From NCBI GenBank assembly GCA_036320915.1, contig JAXBDG010000002.1:1054001-1118000 (forward strand): a stretch of DNA of 64,000 nucleotides, written 5' to 3'. Positions 12,230 through 23,271 of this stretch are shown in pieces. Source of the DNA: Linnemannia elongata (taxonomy: Eukaryota; Mortierellomycota; Mortierellomycetes; Mortierellales; Mortierellaceae). Each line of letters starts with the position of its first letter. The first letter of the stretch is position 1. Below the pieces are notes generated by a model. It worked only from the letters and a program-made list of their open reading frames with translations, was not told the origin of the DNA and did no database searches. Position numbers and translations under genes: made by a program.

Positions 12230-12262
<33 letters not shown>

Positions 12263-13576
12263 CGTTAATTTGCCAGTACATTGGCATTTAATTTTTTACC
12301 TTGAACCCCCGCTTTTCGACAGCCTTGACGACAGATTTCATACTTTGCTTCTTGGCCATGAGCGCCCTAACTTGGACCTTAAACCACCGACGACAGAGGT
12401 AAAAGCAAGCAATGGATCCCAGGAGAGCAGACGTGTATGCGATAAAGAGGCCAAGTCCGAATCCATACACATACCCTATTGTTCATCAAGATCCACATTC
12501 GTATCGACACGAGGGGTGGCAGCAAGTATTTGGACAGTTTAGGTCGAAAAATATTGTCGCGTGAGAACGGACAAGAAACCCGAGAAAGAAATAAGAAATA
12601 TGAGAGCCAAGGGTCAATCAGGGAGCATCGGATTGAAATGAGGGATGAGATAAAGAAGGTTGTTGTTGGTTAGAAAAAATAATAATTGTGGGCGTTAACA
12701 GGGCTGTAGGGTGTCTGAGTTTTTTTTTTGGGATGCAGTTGTTGTTGTGGATCCAATCAGGCAGCATAGAGAAACTTTAGAGACATGGGGAGAGAAGGGC
12801 TGCAGACTTACCCGACATGGTGATCAGCGATGAATAGCCGAACACGGGTGGGAAGGCGGTCAGGAAGAGCGCCAGCATCATGATTGGAGGACCACTATTA
12901 ACAAACCACGTATTTGAGTTAGAATAGGCATGCGGCATTATGCTGTAGTTGTATGAGGCATTATGAATGCAAACATCCATGGACATGATATCAAATAGGT
13001 GAATTAAATAACGGCTGCCAAAGAGAAGAACGAAAACGAGAAGCATGGATCGGTAGAAAAGCTAGATGTTCTGTGCGAACAGTACCGACAAAATAATCGA
13101 CCCCTTTTCATTGTCACTTCACATGTCATCATAACTGATAACAACAAAAGAACGAGAACTTACGCCTGTCCAAGGCCCTTGATAACGTTCGCCATGGCTT
13201 CAAGCAAGTGAAAGATCTTTGTATAGAACCCTGCAAAGATCCCTACGCCAATGGCAACGAACACCAGCCAGAGCCCGACCCAAAACCACGGCCGGATAGT
13301 GGCTGGCAGCGCAGCCCTGATCCTGAAGAGAATGGAAAGTCCCCACTGAATAAGGCGAACTGGAATTGATGTGATCCCTGTAAAATGTTGTTCCTGTCGC
13401 TGTTGTTTTTGATGCTGGACACGGCCAGACGACGAGGAGGGCGGCGATGGTGGTGGTGAGGAAGAATGGCTATGTTGGTGATGGTGTCTGTGCTGAGGAC
13501 TGGTAGGGGAGGTGGGCGAGACAAGGAGTGGGGCTACTAGACTCTCGCCTCCTACGCTGACGAGGTTGATATTCAT
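11081..13576 (-). CDS. Tvp38/TMEM64 family (SNARE-associated Golgi) membrane protein
   Basis: Four exons, 13576-13164, 12894-12812, 12475-12300 and 12100-11081, join in frame to 563 residues. A Ser/Pro/His-rich N-tail precedes membrane segments around WFWVGLWLVFVAIGVGIFAG and IMMLALFLTAFPPVFGYSSL. The VTT-domain hallmarks follow: FGLGLFIAYTSALLGSIACF and LVLIRLAPYPFNVMNALLSAT, the latter beginning exon 4. A last membrane segment (IVFMVISIIIGLAVSAYVW) leads into a long acidic, Ser-rich cytosolic tail (LDDEDDYDDDDMSDMERGID). Family members (Tvp38, VMP1/TMEM41 relatives) sit in ER/Golgi membranes; several act as lipid scramblases. The exact role here is inferred only from family. The start ATG 13576 is the first in frame with the VTT region. 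Confidence 0.88.
12112..12262. repeat. (GA)n microsatellite and long A-run in an intron
   Basis: A (GA)n tract of about 22 bp begins at 12112, and an A-run of about 26 bp ends near 12262. Both lie in intron 3 of the Tvp38-type gene. Confidence 0.9.
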
Positions 13577-14817
13577 TATCTTTATCGGCTTTGGTTGCTT
13601 CTGTCCTGCTTGTGGGTGAGTGTGGGTTAATGTACGCAAGACCGTTGCCGTTGTCGGTTGTTGTTGTTGGTGCTTACTCGTGTCAGAGGAGTGAGTACTG
13701 TGAAAAAATAAGGTGTTTGGTGTGAGCCAGGAGAAGAGATATAAGGGTGTGTGTGAGTGTGTGGAGGAGGAGGCTCTCTTTTTTTTGGAGGAAGGACGAT
13801 GGAAGGAAGAAGGGAGGTTTCAGGAACGAGAGGCCAGAATCACTGGACGATGAGAGATGCAGTAGTAAGAGGGAGAGAAGGATGAATGAAGAGATGAGGG
13901 CGAGGAGGAAGAAGACACACAAAGGGGGGGATGTAAGAAACAAGGGCGAAGGAAGAAGGTGAGTAAGAAGAGAGGAAGAAAAGGAAAGGAAAAGGAAAGA
14001 AAATAGAAAAGAAAAAGACGAATAAGCCAAAAGAAGAAGAAGGGCATGAGATCCTTTCAAAAAAGCGAAGCGGACGAAAAGCACTTTAAGAAACGTCAAG
14101 ACTGGCCAGCGAAAAACTGTGTGCAACCTCAATCAATTGTGTCTGTACAGTTTGTGCACATGAATAAACTCGGTTTTATTTTGCATGCTTGCTAATACAG
14201 GGCGGAGGTGAACTTTTTTTTTTCTTTTCCTTTTTGTATTCGTCACTCTCTCGCTCTCGTCCGAGGCTGGCTTTTGCCACTTGGAAACGAGTGAATGTTT
14301 TTTCTACCGTCGTTTGGACTTGTGGGCTGTGTGGGCTGAATGCTGCAAATCTTGGACGTCAGAGTGGGAAAGGGCTGCGCGCATTATTGTTGTCATTTTA
14401 TGCTACCGATTGTTGGTTTCTCTCGACACCGCAGCTGAGAGGGAAAGGAACAACATCAATAATAATGGCAGGATCTCACCCTTCAGCAGCTCTTGTTCCT
14501 TTCTATAGCTATGCCGCGGGGCAATGGTCAGGTTGATAAGCTACTTTTACCCACTTGATCATCTGATCGTTCCTGAAACTGTATCACATCCATTGATCAG
14601 TGCGCGGTTTTCAACTTGCAATAAAAACGCGTCCCTGTCTTACCTTTGCCTTCATCAAAAATGATCAAATGCATAAATGGTGGCTTAGCGTATCGAGTGC
14701 ACTCATGCGCCAAAGGAAAAAAGGGTCCCTTTTCTCCACACCTTCAAAAGATCTCATTCTTTGCATCACTCCAAACAACTCCCACCTTATAACTCATTTC
14801 CGGCTTCTTCGCCCACA
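13577..14817. other. Divergent intergenic region, strand-biased low complexity
   Basis: 1.24 kb between the starts of the Tvp38-type gene (minus) and the ELYS-like gene (plus), so it holds both promoters. 13730-14060 is almost purely purine on the plus strand, which gives long but meaningless Ser/Leu/Phe-rich open frames on the minus strand. No conserved segment or RNA gene is visible. Confidence 0.6.
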
Positions 14818-17595
14818 ATGAGCCATCCCACCGAATTCAGACCCGTCGCGCACGAGTTCTTCAGCGAGGGCTTCCATGGAGCCGCATTCATTGGAGCAAA
14901 GGCTGCTGATGCTTTTTGGTTCTACCGATTCGACTCGTCTTTCATCGAGGTTCGCGACACCTTTACGTGTCACGACAAGGTCTTTGCCTCTCTCTCCACC
15001 GCTGAAATCAAACAACGCTTCAGACACTTGCTTAAGAGCGATAAGGTACTACTACTTTTCTTTACATCTGATGCCAAACTTGTCACGAAAAGCAAACTGC
15101 GACAGGACCCAAAACAATAAAGGGAAAGGGTTACGCGTCTAACAATGTATATGCCTGAACTTCAACTTTTTATTTAGATCCAAATCGTCAATGTCCAGGA
15201 TGCATATGTTGGAGAATCGCACACAATAGTTTTTGTAGTACGGGAAGGCGACGAGGATCGGGACCACGTCTTTATCTGGAACCTGCTGACACTTCAGCTC
15301 CAATGGCTCGCCTCTCCGCCGCGACTTTTGACCGCCGCAACAGTGACGCCACAGCAAGCAATCATGGTGAGGCATCGTTTAGTAAAGTCATGGGGCAAGC
15401 CGCAGTCGCGACCACATTCACTGCGCTTGTCAACATCGTCATTTTCATCATCATCGTTCTCCCCTACCTCCCCGTCCTCTTCGGTCCCACCACTAATCTC
15501 ACCTGGATCTGCTCGGTCCTCCCGATCATCATCGTCGTCCTCATTCCATCTGCAGAAAGGCTACCAAGGGTCCGCCTCCCCGACATCGGCCGACCAGGAC
15601 GAGGAACAGGAAGAAGACAATGGGGAAGATAATCAGTCACAGTCCAAGAGCCGTATCCAGAACAACCGGAGACAGCTTCTGGTCCTCGGACACCGGAATG
15701 GATGGATGACTATGTACAAGTTTACCGTCTCTGTCACCGGGCAAGTCTCCTGCAACAAGGTAGGCTTATAGTGTATGCAGCCATTGCCATTCTATTATCC
15801 GCCAAATGAGTATGAGACTGACAAGTATCAACTGGTTCTTTCTATCGACTATTAGGAACCAGAACATGAGAAATGGCTGGAAGATGGATCGGTAAGGCGG
15901 CTCTCGCATCTCACCCAGGATCGACACATGGACTCGTTAATGACGAATGCAAAAAGGGCTCATACATTGACCATTGTTTTGTTTAGATTACTTGCCTTGC
16001 AACCCTTTCTAACAAGAACACAGGAGCCCGCCCCGTGATCGTAGCAGGGACGTCAGCAGGAAAGGTTGTTGTCATTCGATACGACGACGCGCAAGAGGGC
16101 AACAAACTGGAGTCTCTTATGACTATCAAGGATCTTCACTCGAAGACTCTGCCCATTACCAACCTCACCCTCGAGCTAACCAAGGATGATGGCTTGGATC
16201 TTTTGATCGTCGGACAAGGCTCCTGGCTAGGTAGCAGCAAGGAGAGCAATGAATCACCCGCGGTGTCAATGTATTACCTCCGCCTTCAGAAATCGGATTC
16301 TCGACTCTTGGGCTACCTGCGGCCACCGACAGTAGAAGGCGAGGTCTCAACAGGCGGAAGCACCTTGACGACCACAGTCTCTGAGGATGCCAACGGTCGT
16401 CGCGTCCACTGCATCTTCTCGACAGACTTTGAGAACGCACCATCACTTACCCACCTCGCCACGGTACAGATTAACCAAAACGACGTACCAGAGCCAGATG
16501 TGACGTCAATGGACGACGTTGGAGGAGGAACTCTTTTGGATGTCAGCCCACAGACCAACTCGTACGAGTTGATGGTCCTGTACCTCAGCAAGCTTGTGTC
16601 CTATGTCAAGGCAGCCGATATCGAGTCCAACCGGTTGGAATCCGAATGGGCTGAGGGGACTGAGGCGTCAGAATCTGCACGCAGGGATGTGGCGCCGCAC
16701 TACAACACATTTTTCCAGGAAAAGGCTAAATTTACATACAGCGACTCGGAACTGGCCGAGATTGAACAGCGACGCAAGCAATTGGGCGGAAAACTTTTCT
16801 ATGACCGCCTTTTGGAGTTTGTCGAACTTGATGGTAAACCGCGCGATTGTTACACTGATATTGGAGTGTTGTTTTCCCGAGTATGCAATGCCAACGCGCG
16901 ATTTACTCGTTCACGTTTGAATATTCTTAGTCGGCATGCTATACCCTCCCAAGAACCACGCTCAACAACGCAACTTATGGACCAACATCTATTTCAACGG
17001 CGATCTCGAGGCTGACAACAGGAACTGCCTGGCGTATTACCTCTTGAAGAACCAGCATGGAGATATCAGTGAGCAGTTTCTTCGGGAATACAGGATCCCA
17101 TCCAAGTTTGTCGATCTCATCAACGGATTCTGGGCACTCGACCACTTTGACTTCAAGGTAAGAGCAACATCCAGGTGAAACACGCGATTCTGTGAGAAGT
17201 AGTGTGGGAGCGAAAAAGGCGTATGTACATTTACACGTTGCATTGTATCTATAGACTGCGGTGTTATACTTGTCGAGGCCAGGACTGACGGTGGACTGGA
17301 TTGAGGACGTGATTGATGCCATTGCAGCACATGGATCGCCTCAGTTGGCAAGGCAGTTTCTCGTTGCGGCTGACTTGGACTATACCTCGGAGCGGTTCAT
17401 TGATGTCAAGATGAAAATTCTGGTTGAGACCGACTTTACAGACGCTTTCTACTACCAGAGGTCGCCTGCTGTCACAAGTCACCATCCTGCCACAGAAGGT
17501 CAACAGGTCGATGATCCAACAGACAGGAAGGAGCGTTTGTTCACTGCTTTGTTGGACCATTGCTTCCTCGGTAAATTCGTTCGTCATACTATCGC

Positions 17596-17626
<31 letters not shown>

Positions 17627-18503
17627 GGCTTTAAGATTCATTTGCAGTCGAATGCGCTCTTGCTGACACAACGAATATTTGAAATGTTGCACTGAAATAG
17701 AAAAACCTAACAGGAAGGCTATACAGGTGCTCTCACAGTTGACAATGAACGAGACCGAAGAACAAATGTTCATCCAATACTGCGACGGCCATTCAGGACT
17801 GACGCGCGAGGTCGGACAAGAGTTCCTGATCATGTACTATGTCAACCGCTCACGATACATGGAGGCGATCCGGATGCACCGCAAGCGATTGGTCGTTGAG
17901 CGTGAAAAGGACGAAGCAGAGAAGTTCCATCGCGATGCGATTAATCGTCGCAACAGCCGGCAGTTAGGTGGTAATCAGAATGCAGGAAGCTCCTCCCAAC
18001 CTACTTTGAGCAGGAGCCAGAAGCGGCAGATCTTGATTGATCAGTTGATGAAGGTGCTGCCGGCCCCTCAAAGACTCATCTTGGAACTCGAGAAGGAGCA
18101 ATCAAGTCACACCACTGCCTCTGCCAAAGCACGGACAGCCTTGTCGAGCCACTTGACGTTCAACACCGGTCGTGATGTGCAGGAGGATCGTCACGAGGGT
18201 GATGTGAAGAAGCGGAAGCAGCAGAAAGCCAAGCTCGCATGTGGAAGCAAGGGTATCCTTCTAGCGCTTTTGGATCAGACAGACGCGCCTTCGACCGGTT
18301 TAAAGGGGTTGGATTTGGACTGGGTGACGAGGTCGTTGACTGGCGAGGAAAAGAAGCACGAGGCGGAAGGTGGTGATCTTGGCAGTTCTGATACGATGTC
18401 GGTGGATGATGACGATGAGCCTGAGATCGCCGCCAATGGTGCGCATGACACCGACAAGCCCAAGGTCTCGACGGTTGAGATTATGGACCTCGATTCCGAT
18501 TAG
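14818..18503 (+). CDS. ELYS-like nucleoporin
   Basis: Seven exons (14818-15045, 15178-15759, 15856-15891, 15987-16833, 16931-17157, 17255-17570, 17701-18503) give 1012 residues. The exon 4/5 junction (donor GTAAAC at 16834) was chosen because it alone keeps frame and rebuilds FYDRLLEFVELDVGMLYPPKNHAQ. The ELYS domain spans about 540-735: NRNCLAYYLLKNQHGD, FVDLINGFWALDHFDF and AVLYLSRPGLTVDWIEDVI. The N-terminal part reads like beta-propeller strands with long Ser-rich loops; the C-terminus is basic, then acidic. ELYS docks the Y-shaped (Nup107-160) complex of the nuclear pore; fungal members are usually much shorter than animal ones. Intron 6 holds a T-run of about 28 bp (17596-17624). Confidence 0.85.
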
Positions 18504-18947
18504 ATGGTGTCGCCAAACGGCTGATAATTAAAGAGAAGGTCATTTTTCCTTAAAGGATAGTGCGCCTTTCATGGACCAAGTGAATTCCAGTCTGCTTGTC
18601 CCACTCCCAGGTCCACCCATGCATTCACCACAAGTTTTCACAAACTCAATCGACAGTTCCTCCCACAGCATGCTCCTCATGTCCCAGATCATCCACCATG
18701 TCGCAAAAATGTCCCCTGTCTCGCGAGTCGTAGGCACTGTGCCTGAAAAATATATCCTGCATGGTTCCTGAGAGATATGCATGTTGAAGTAGTTTATTTA
18801 TTCGATGTTTTGTTAGTCGTCGCGTACTTGTGCAAGCCCCGTTACAAGAGTCCCTTAGAAAATCATTCTTCTTCTCCATGTGCCTCTTTTGTGGTTGTTG
18901 TCGATTGTCGTATGCTGCTTTTTTTTTTGCTCGTAATGGGTGCACGT
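18504..18947. other. Convergent intergenic region
   Basis: 444 bp between two stop codons in convergent genes. Nothing recognisable beyond presumed 3' UTRs. Confidence 0.6.
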
Positions 18948-20031
18948 TTAAGGAGCAACCAAGCGGCATCCGTTGTGGTCGGGAAGAGTTCCGAGGATGA
19001 TCAAGACAATATCGACGATATACCAGATACCAAATCCACCACCTATAGAAATAAAAAGTAATGCCTGTCAGTATTTTTGCATGCTTTTTCTATCCTTTCT
19101 CCACGGTCAACACAATAAGGGGTGGGGAGGGGAGTGGGGAAGGCTGGAGTGGTGGCTGTTGAACTTCAAAAATAAATCAGACTTTCTATTGTTTCCCGTC
19201 GTTGTCTGTTGTATGTTTTTGAATATCCGTTCCATGTCCCCTGTTTGTTTTACTCCTGCGTCATCTGTCCTTTGCGTCTCTTTCTCAGATTTCCATGGTA
19301 TGACATTATCAAGAGGGCGTAAAAAAACGAGAACAGGGAACAAGAAGTAAGATATCGAAGAGCGAAAGGAAAAGGAAAAAAAAAAAAAAAAAAAAAAAAA
19401 AAGAAAACGTACCGGTGGCAAGCTTAAGGAGGGAGGAGAAGACGTATCCAAGGTAGAAACGGTCAACTCTGTTCATAAAAGAGCAAACAAAGTAAGAAAA
19501 AAAAACAAGGGGTTAGTTTGTTTCGTTTCCTGTTTTCCAAGCTTGATTCTCCCACACAGCAAAAACTCAAGAAACGCAAACAAGCAGGAACAAAACGCCT
19601 TCCACCTAAGCAATTGAACATCCCCTCATCTTCCTGTTCATCCTCCTGCAAGCAACGTACCCAACATAACCCAAAAAGATGGACAAAAGAATAGCAATAG
19701 GGTAAGACCGGTCAGACTCGCAGACCGAGGGAGGACGCATGCTCGTCAAAAGTCCCTCAACCAACTTGCCCTCGTCACCCGAAGGAGGAGTATGATGCTT
19801 GTTCTTGTGCTCGTAAAAGTACAATCCAACGACGACCGAGACGGCAGTGACGGCAGCGAGGAGCCAGAGGGCAAAGTATCTCTTGCGGTGGGTGTGGACG
19901 TGGACAAAGGTGCGACCGTAGAAGGTATCGTTGGCCTCGGTGTTGTTGACCTGGCGGTTGTTGAGGAGGGCCTGGGACTCTTGGTCGCGAGCTCCGGTGG
20001 GGGCGGCGTTGGTTGCTCCGTAGTTCGACAT
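18948..20031 (-). CDS. TM2-domain membrane protein
   Basis: Three exons, 20031-19661, 19468-19413 (56 nt) and 19042-18948, give 173 residues. A polar N-tail (about 55 residues) precedes one membrane helix, YFALWLLAAVTAVSVVVGLY. After a short loop with an unpaired Cys comes the TM2 domain: AILLSIFLGYVG, then VDRFYLGYVFSSLLKLATG, then GGFGIWYIVDIVLIILGTLPD. The DRFYLG turn and KLATGGGFGIWYIVD are the family's defining features, and both are rebuilt only by splicing across the small middle exon. TM2 proteins form a helical hairpin in intracellular or surface membranes; molecular function is generally unknown. Introns are 192 and 370 nt; the longer one holds an A-run of about 23 bp at 19379-19402. 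Confidence 0.88.
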
Positions 20032-21622
20032 TGTGATGGGTGTGGAAAGAGGAAAAGGAGTGTTGGAGAATGAGAAAGAAGTGAAAAAAAAAAGAATGAA
20101 AGAAAAAAAAGAGTGAGAAAAAGAAAGAGTGGGCGGAGGGGAGGAAAGCACAAGAGCAACAACAGAAAACAATATGTGAGCCTTTGGGTTATGGTCAAGG
20201 CAGAAACACACATATGATGATGGTCCATCCATTTCAGGGACAATAAGAAGCAAGAAAAACCAAGTGCGCTCGAGACCTATTTAGCAGGTTCGAGGCCATA
20301 TTTGTTCATGTCCGTGTAGGCGCCCGCGTAGATGTGGGCCGTGAGAGCATTCATGCATGCTTTTGCAACCTTTTGTCTTCTCGCCAAGCATTGCTGTTTT
20401 TTTCTTTTTGCCACTTCTCCCCCTTCTTTACCTTGCCAGTGTCTGCCTAACTTCTTTTGTCACTCTCCCCCCTCTTTTGTCTCCAGTCTCTTGTTTGATC
20501 TTCACCTTCGCCATTTTCAGGGTAACTCACCATCTGTCTTGTCTGCATTGCTTTTCTAGTTACAGTGCGTCTCTATCAGCAGCGTTGCATGAAAACAAGG
20601 CATGCCTCGCCCTGGATGTGTATGCGTTCACCCCTCTTCAACGCCATACATGCAGACCACGCGTCAATGCTTTACCTGCACGTGATTTTGAGGACAACAG
20701 TCAAGCTTGTGCCTGAAAAACTACGAGTTATGATTGGCTGACTATGGCGCCATCGTTTGCAAACTGTGCCTTGACTGTAGGCAAAGAGAAAAAGGACCCT
20801 GAAGTTCAGGGTTGCTGTCGACACTCTTTCCTCTTTTTCCCTTCTTTCTTTCTATTCCATTCCACATTCCATCCACCACACTCGACGGCCGACCTTGTGC
20901 CTTGCACACAAGAGAGGTTTTTTTCAGCAACTTTTCTTCCAGAGAACCGATAAAGCTTACCAGGACACAAGCACTTGAGTATCGAGTAGCACCCTTGACG
21001 CTGTATCGACTTCGGACACACGGACCAACTGATCATACCTCCTCCTCCTCCTCCTCGCATGCACACCTACTCACCTCCACCCATCACCTCCACCTCCACT
21101 CTCTTTCTGTCCTCATAACACCTCCTTCCCTTCCCTTCCTTTGCTTCTCTACCTACCAACACTATATCCATACCAATCCATTATTTCCCTTCCTCGTTTC
21201 GTACGTGAAGGCAAACTCTTCCACGTATGATTTGAATAACCAACGAGACCCAACTCGGCTTATATTTGAGTCAGAGTAAACAACAGGGATACAACAATAG
21301 CTGCCAGCAGGAAGGTTCGGGACCAGAGTCAGGATTTTTTTTAGAGTATTGAAGGCTTTTGGAATGTTGAATATTACAGCAGCCTGTTTTTATTGAATTG
21401 GTGCTTTTTTTTTTACAAGTGGGATGATATACAAAAGGAGGAAGAGACCGTTGGATCGGGATCCACAGGAAGGAGTCATAAGCAGGAGAAAAGGAAAAGC
21501 GGACAACAACAACCCCCACACATCAACTTCAAAAAGAAGGAAGAAGGAAGGCAGGAAGCCGCAGCGCACAGGGGCATTGATCACATCAAGGAACAACAAT
21601 AACGCCTCCAAGGGCTGATCTT
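20032..21622. other. Intergenic, no gene recognised
   Basis: 1.59 kb between two minus-strand genes. 20060-20160 is purine-rich and 20390-21140 pyrimidine-rich on the plus strand. Frames as long as 155 codons occur but are compositionally biased and lack any domain-like segment. A (CCT)n tract lies near 21040-21055. No tRNA or other RNA gene was seen. Confidence 0.6.
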
Positions 21623-22594
21623 CTACTGGTCCTTATCGTCCTCGGTCAAGGAACAATCCAAATACGCCGCAGAAGGACAACTCTGCAATCTCTCGCCTCT
21701 CTCCGAAAAGAAAACGCACTTGCCGGACGCTCTAGCCATCGACGACTTTTCATTGAACGTCTTGCAGGTCTCGTAAGGAGGCGTATACAAATGCAAGGAC
21801 AAGGATCCGGCACCAATGGACTTGAGAGGGTTTGATACACGATGGAGGCCCAGTTGGTCGGACATGTAGGCGCACTCATCCCGGTGCAGGATCGTCTCCT
21901 TCTTGACCACCATCGGCGCTGACTTGGAGGACTTGGCGACACATGAGGAGTCGTCGCTGTCGCTGTTGTCGCTGCCAAGACCGGAATCGAGTTGGTGGTC
22001 AAAGGAGGATTCGAGCTGGACTCTGTCTGGCCATTCGTACAGAGTCTCTTGCAGCTTACCGTCCAGGACTTTCATCAGACAGTGGGAACCTGAGTGGTCA
22101 TGGATAGCGCTGTATTGTTCAATGAAAAAATAAGAAGCAAGAAAAGACAAAAAGCCATTAGCACCGTAAGCAAGATCAATAAAACAGCAAGAACCATTAC
22201 TGCTTCTCCTTCCACCACAATTTTTACTCTTTTTTTATTCCCCCCCTCACTTTGACACATTTGCACATTAGCAACTTCAAAAACATTACCTTCCAACGTT
22301 TTCAGGCCAGGCAAGGATCATGAGGTTAAACTTGCCATTACCGTCATCGACCAAGTTACGAGTATACCGTCCCTTATCGAAATGGGCGTATTTCTTCCAA
22401 TCTTCCTCGTTGGAGACATAGTTGGTCATCAGGGCCTGAACTTGGTTCACATCCACTCCTTCGCTGTCTAGTCCGTTTGAGCCCAACTCTGCATGCAGGA
22501 GTTTGACGAGCTCGTCGAGGGATGTTGGCACTGGGACGGGGTTTGTGGCTGTGGCTGTAGAAGTATTAAGGACGGAGGAAAGGGAAGCAGACAT
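21623..22594 (-). CDS. Cysteine dioxygenase
   Basis: Two exons, 22594-22290 and 22109-21623, give 263 residues. It oxidises L-cysteine to cysteine sulfinate with a mononuclear iron. The metal-binding cupin motif is IHDHSGSHC (His105, His107), where Cys112 matches the Cys of the Cys-Tyr cofactor. His191 in LGLHRVSNP is the third iron ligand and Tyr210 in LHLYTPPYETC the crosslinking Tyr. All key residues are thus present. Relative to the roughly 200-residue animal enzyme it has an N-terminal extension and a Ser/Asp-rich insert at about 143-167 between motifs. It sets cysteine level and leads to taurine or sulfite. The intron (22110-22289) interrupts just before the HDH motif. Confidence 0.94.
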
Positions 22595-23271
22595 TTTGTG
22601 GATTGTAGGTAGTGAAAGAGGGAAGAGATGATAGCAATGAAGAACACCTGTGAATGTGAGAAAGGGGGGAGCTGTGTCTTGGTTGTTGGTTGAGAGTGAA
22701 GAGAGGAATGAAAAGAGAAGAATGAAAATCAAACGTCTGGCATTCTTCCCCATTTTATCCATTTCAAAAAAAAGCTAAAAAATTGAAACCGTTGTGTGTG
22801 GAGAGGGGGGGGGAGCCTCAGCAAAACTTCAAAGCAGAAGCGGCAGCAAACAAACGGAAGAAACCAACGGGATTCTGGAACATAGGGAATCGCTATCAAC
22901 TCACGGCGGGTAAGGTACTCTCACACTTTCTGTGAAGGTTGTCAATCAATGTTTTGTTCTTTTACGGCCCCCCCTGTCCTGTCATAGCAAACACAGATGC
23001 CCCTGCTCAGAGATAAACCACCAAAATGCAACATGGAACAAAGGGTATGATTTCTTTCCGATGCCAATTTGAAACATTGCAGAAGACTCGACCCACGATA
23101 CTTTGATGACTCTTTCTTCGCTCACAAAACTGGGGACATTTCCGTAAAGTACAGAGTAGAAAAAAAAAAGATATGGTACGTGGTTTATTTTTTTGGGGGT
23201 GGTGTTGTATATGGTAGACAAAAAAATGAACAAAGACAAAAGGCAAAGCAAAAGAAATGAAGGGTGTAGTT
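22595..23271. other. Intergenic between two minus-strand genes
   Basis: 677 bp: CDO 5' flank (left side) and 3' flank of the ankyrin-DIL gene. A G-run lies near 22806. Nothing else is recognised. Confidence 0.6.

Noticed and set aside
12229..12262. T/A-run as a retrotransposon poly-A tail
   Set aside because: No element body or target duplication adjoins it. Similar runs occur in several introns of this window.
13683..14132. 149-codon frame on the minus strand rich in Ser, Leu and Phe
   Set aside because: Arises from a purine-only plus strand. Residue content is pure composition with no domain pattern, and it sits in a divergent promoter region.
16834..16930. Exon 4 of the ELYS-like gene continuing to a donor at 16881
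   Set aside because: That donor leaves the wrong phase for the only acceptor at 16930. The donor GTAAAC at 16834 restores the frame and gives the conserved GMLYPP segment.
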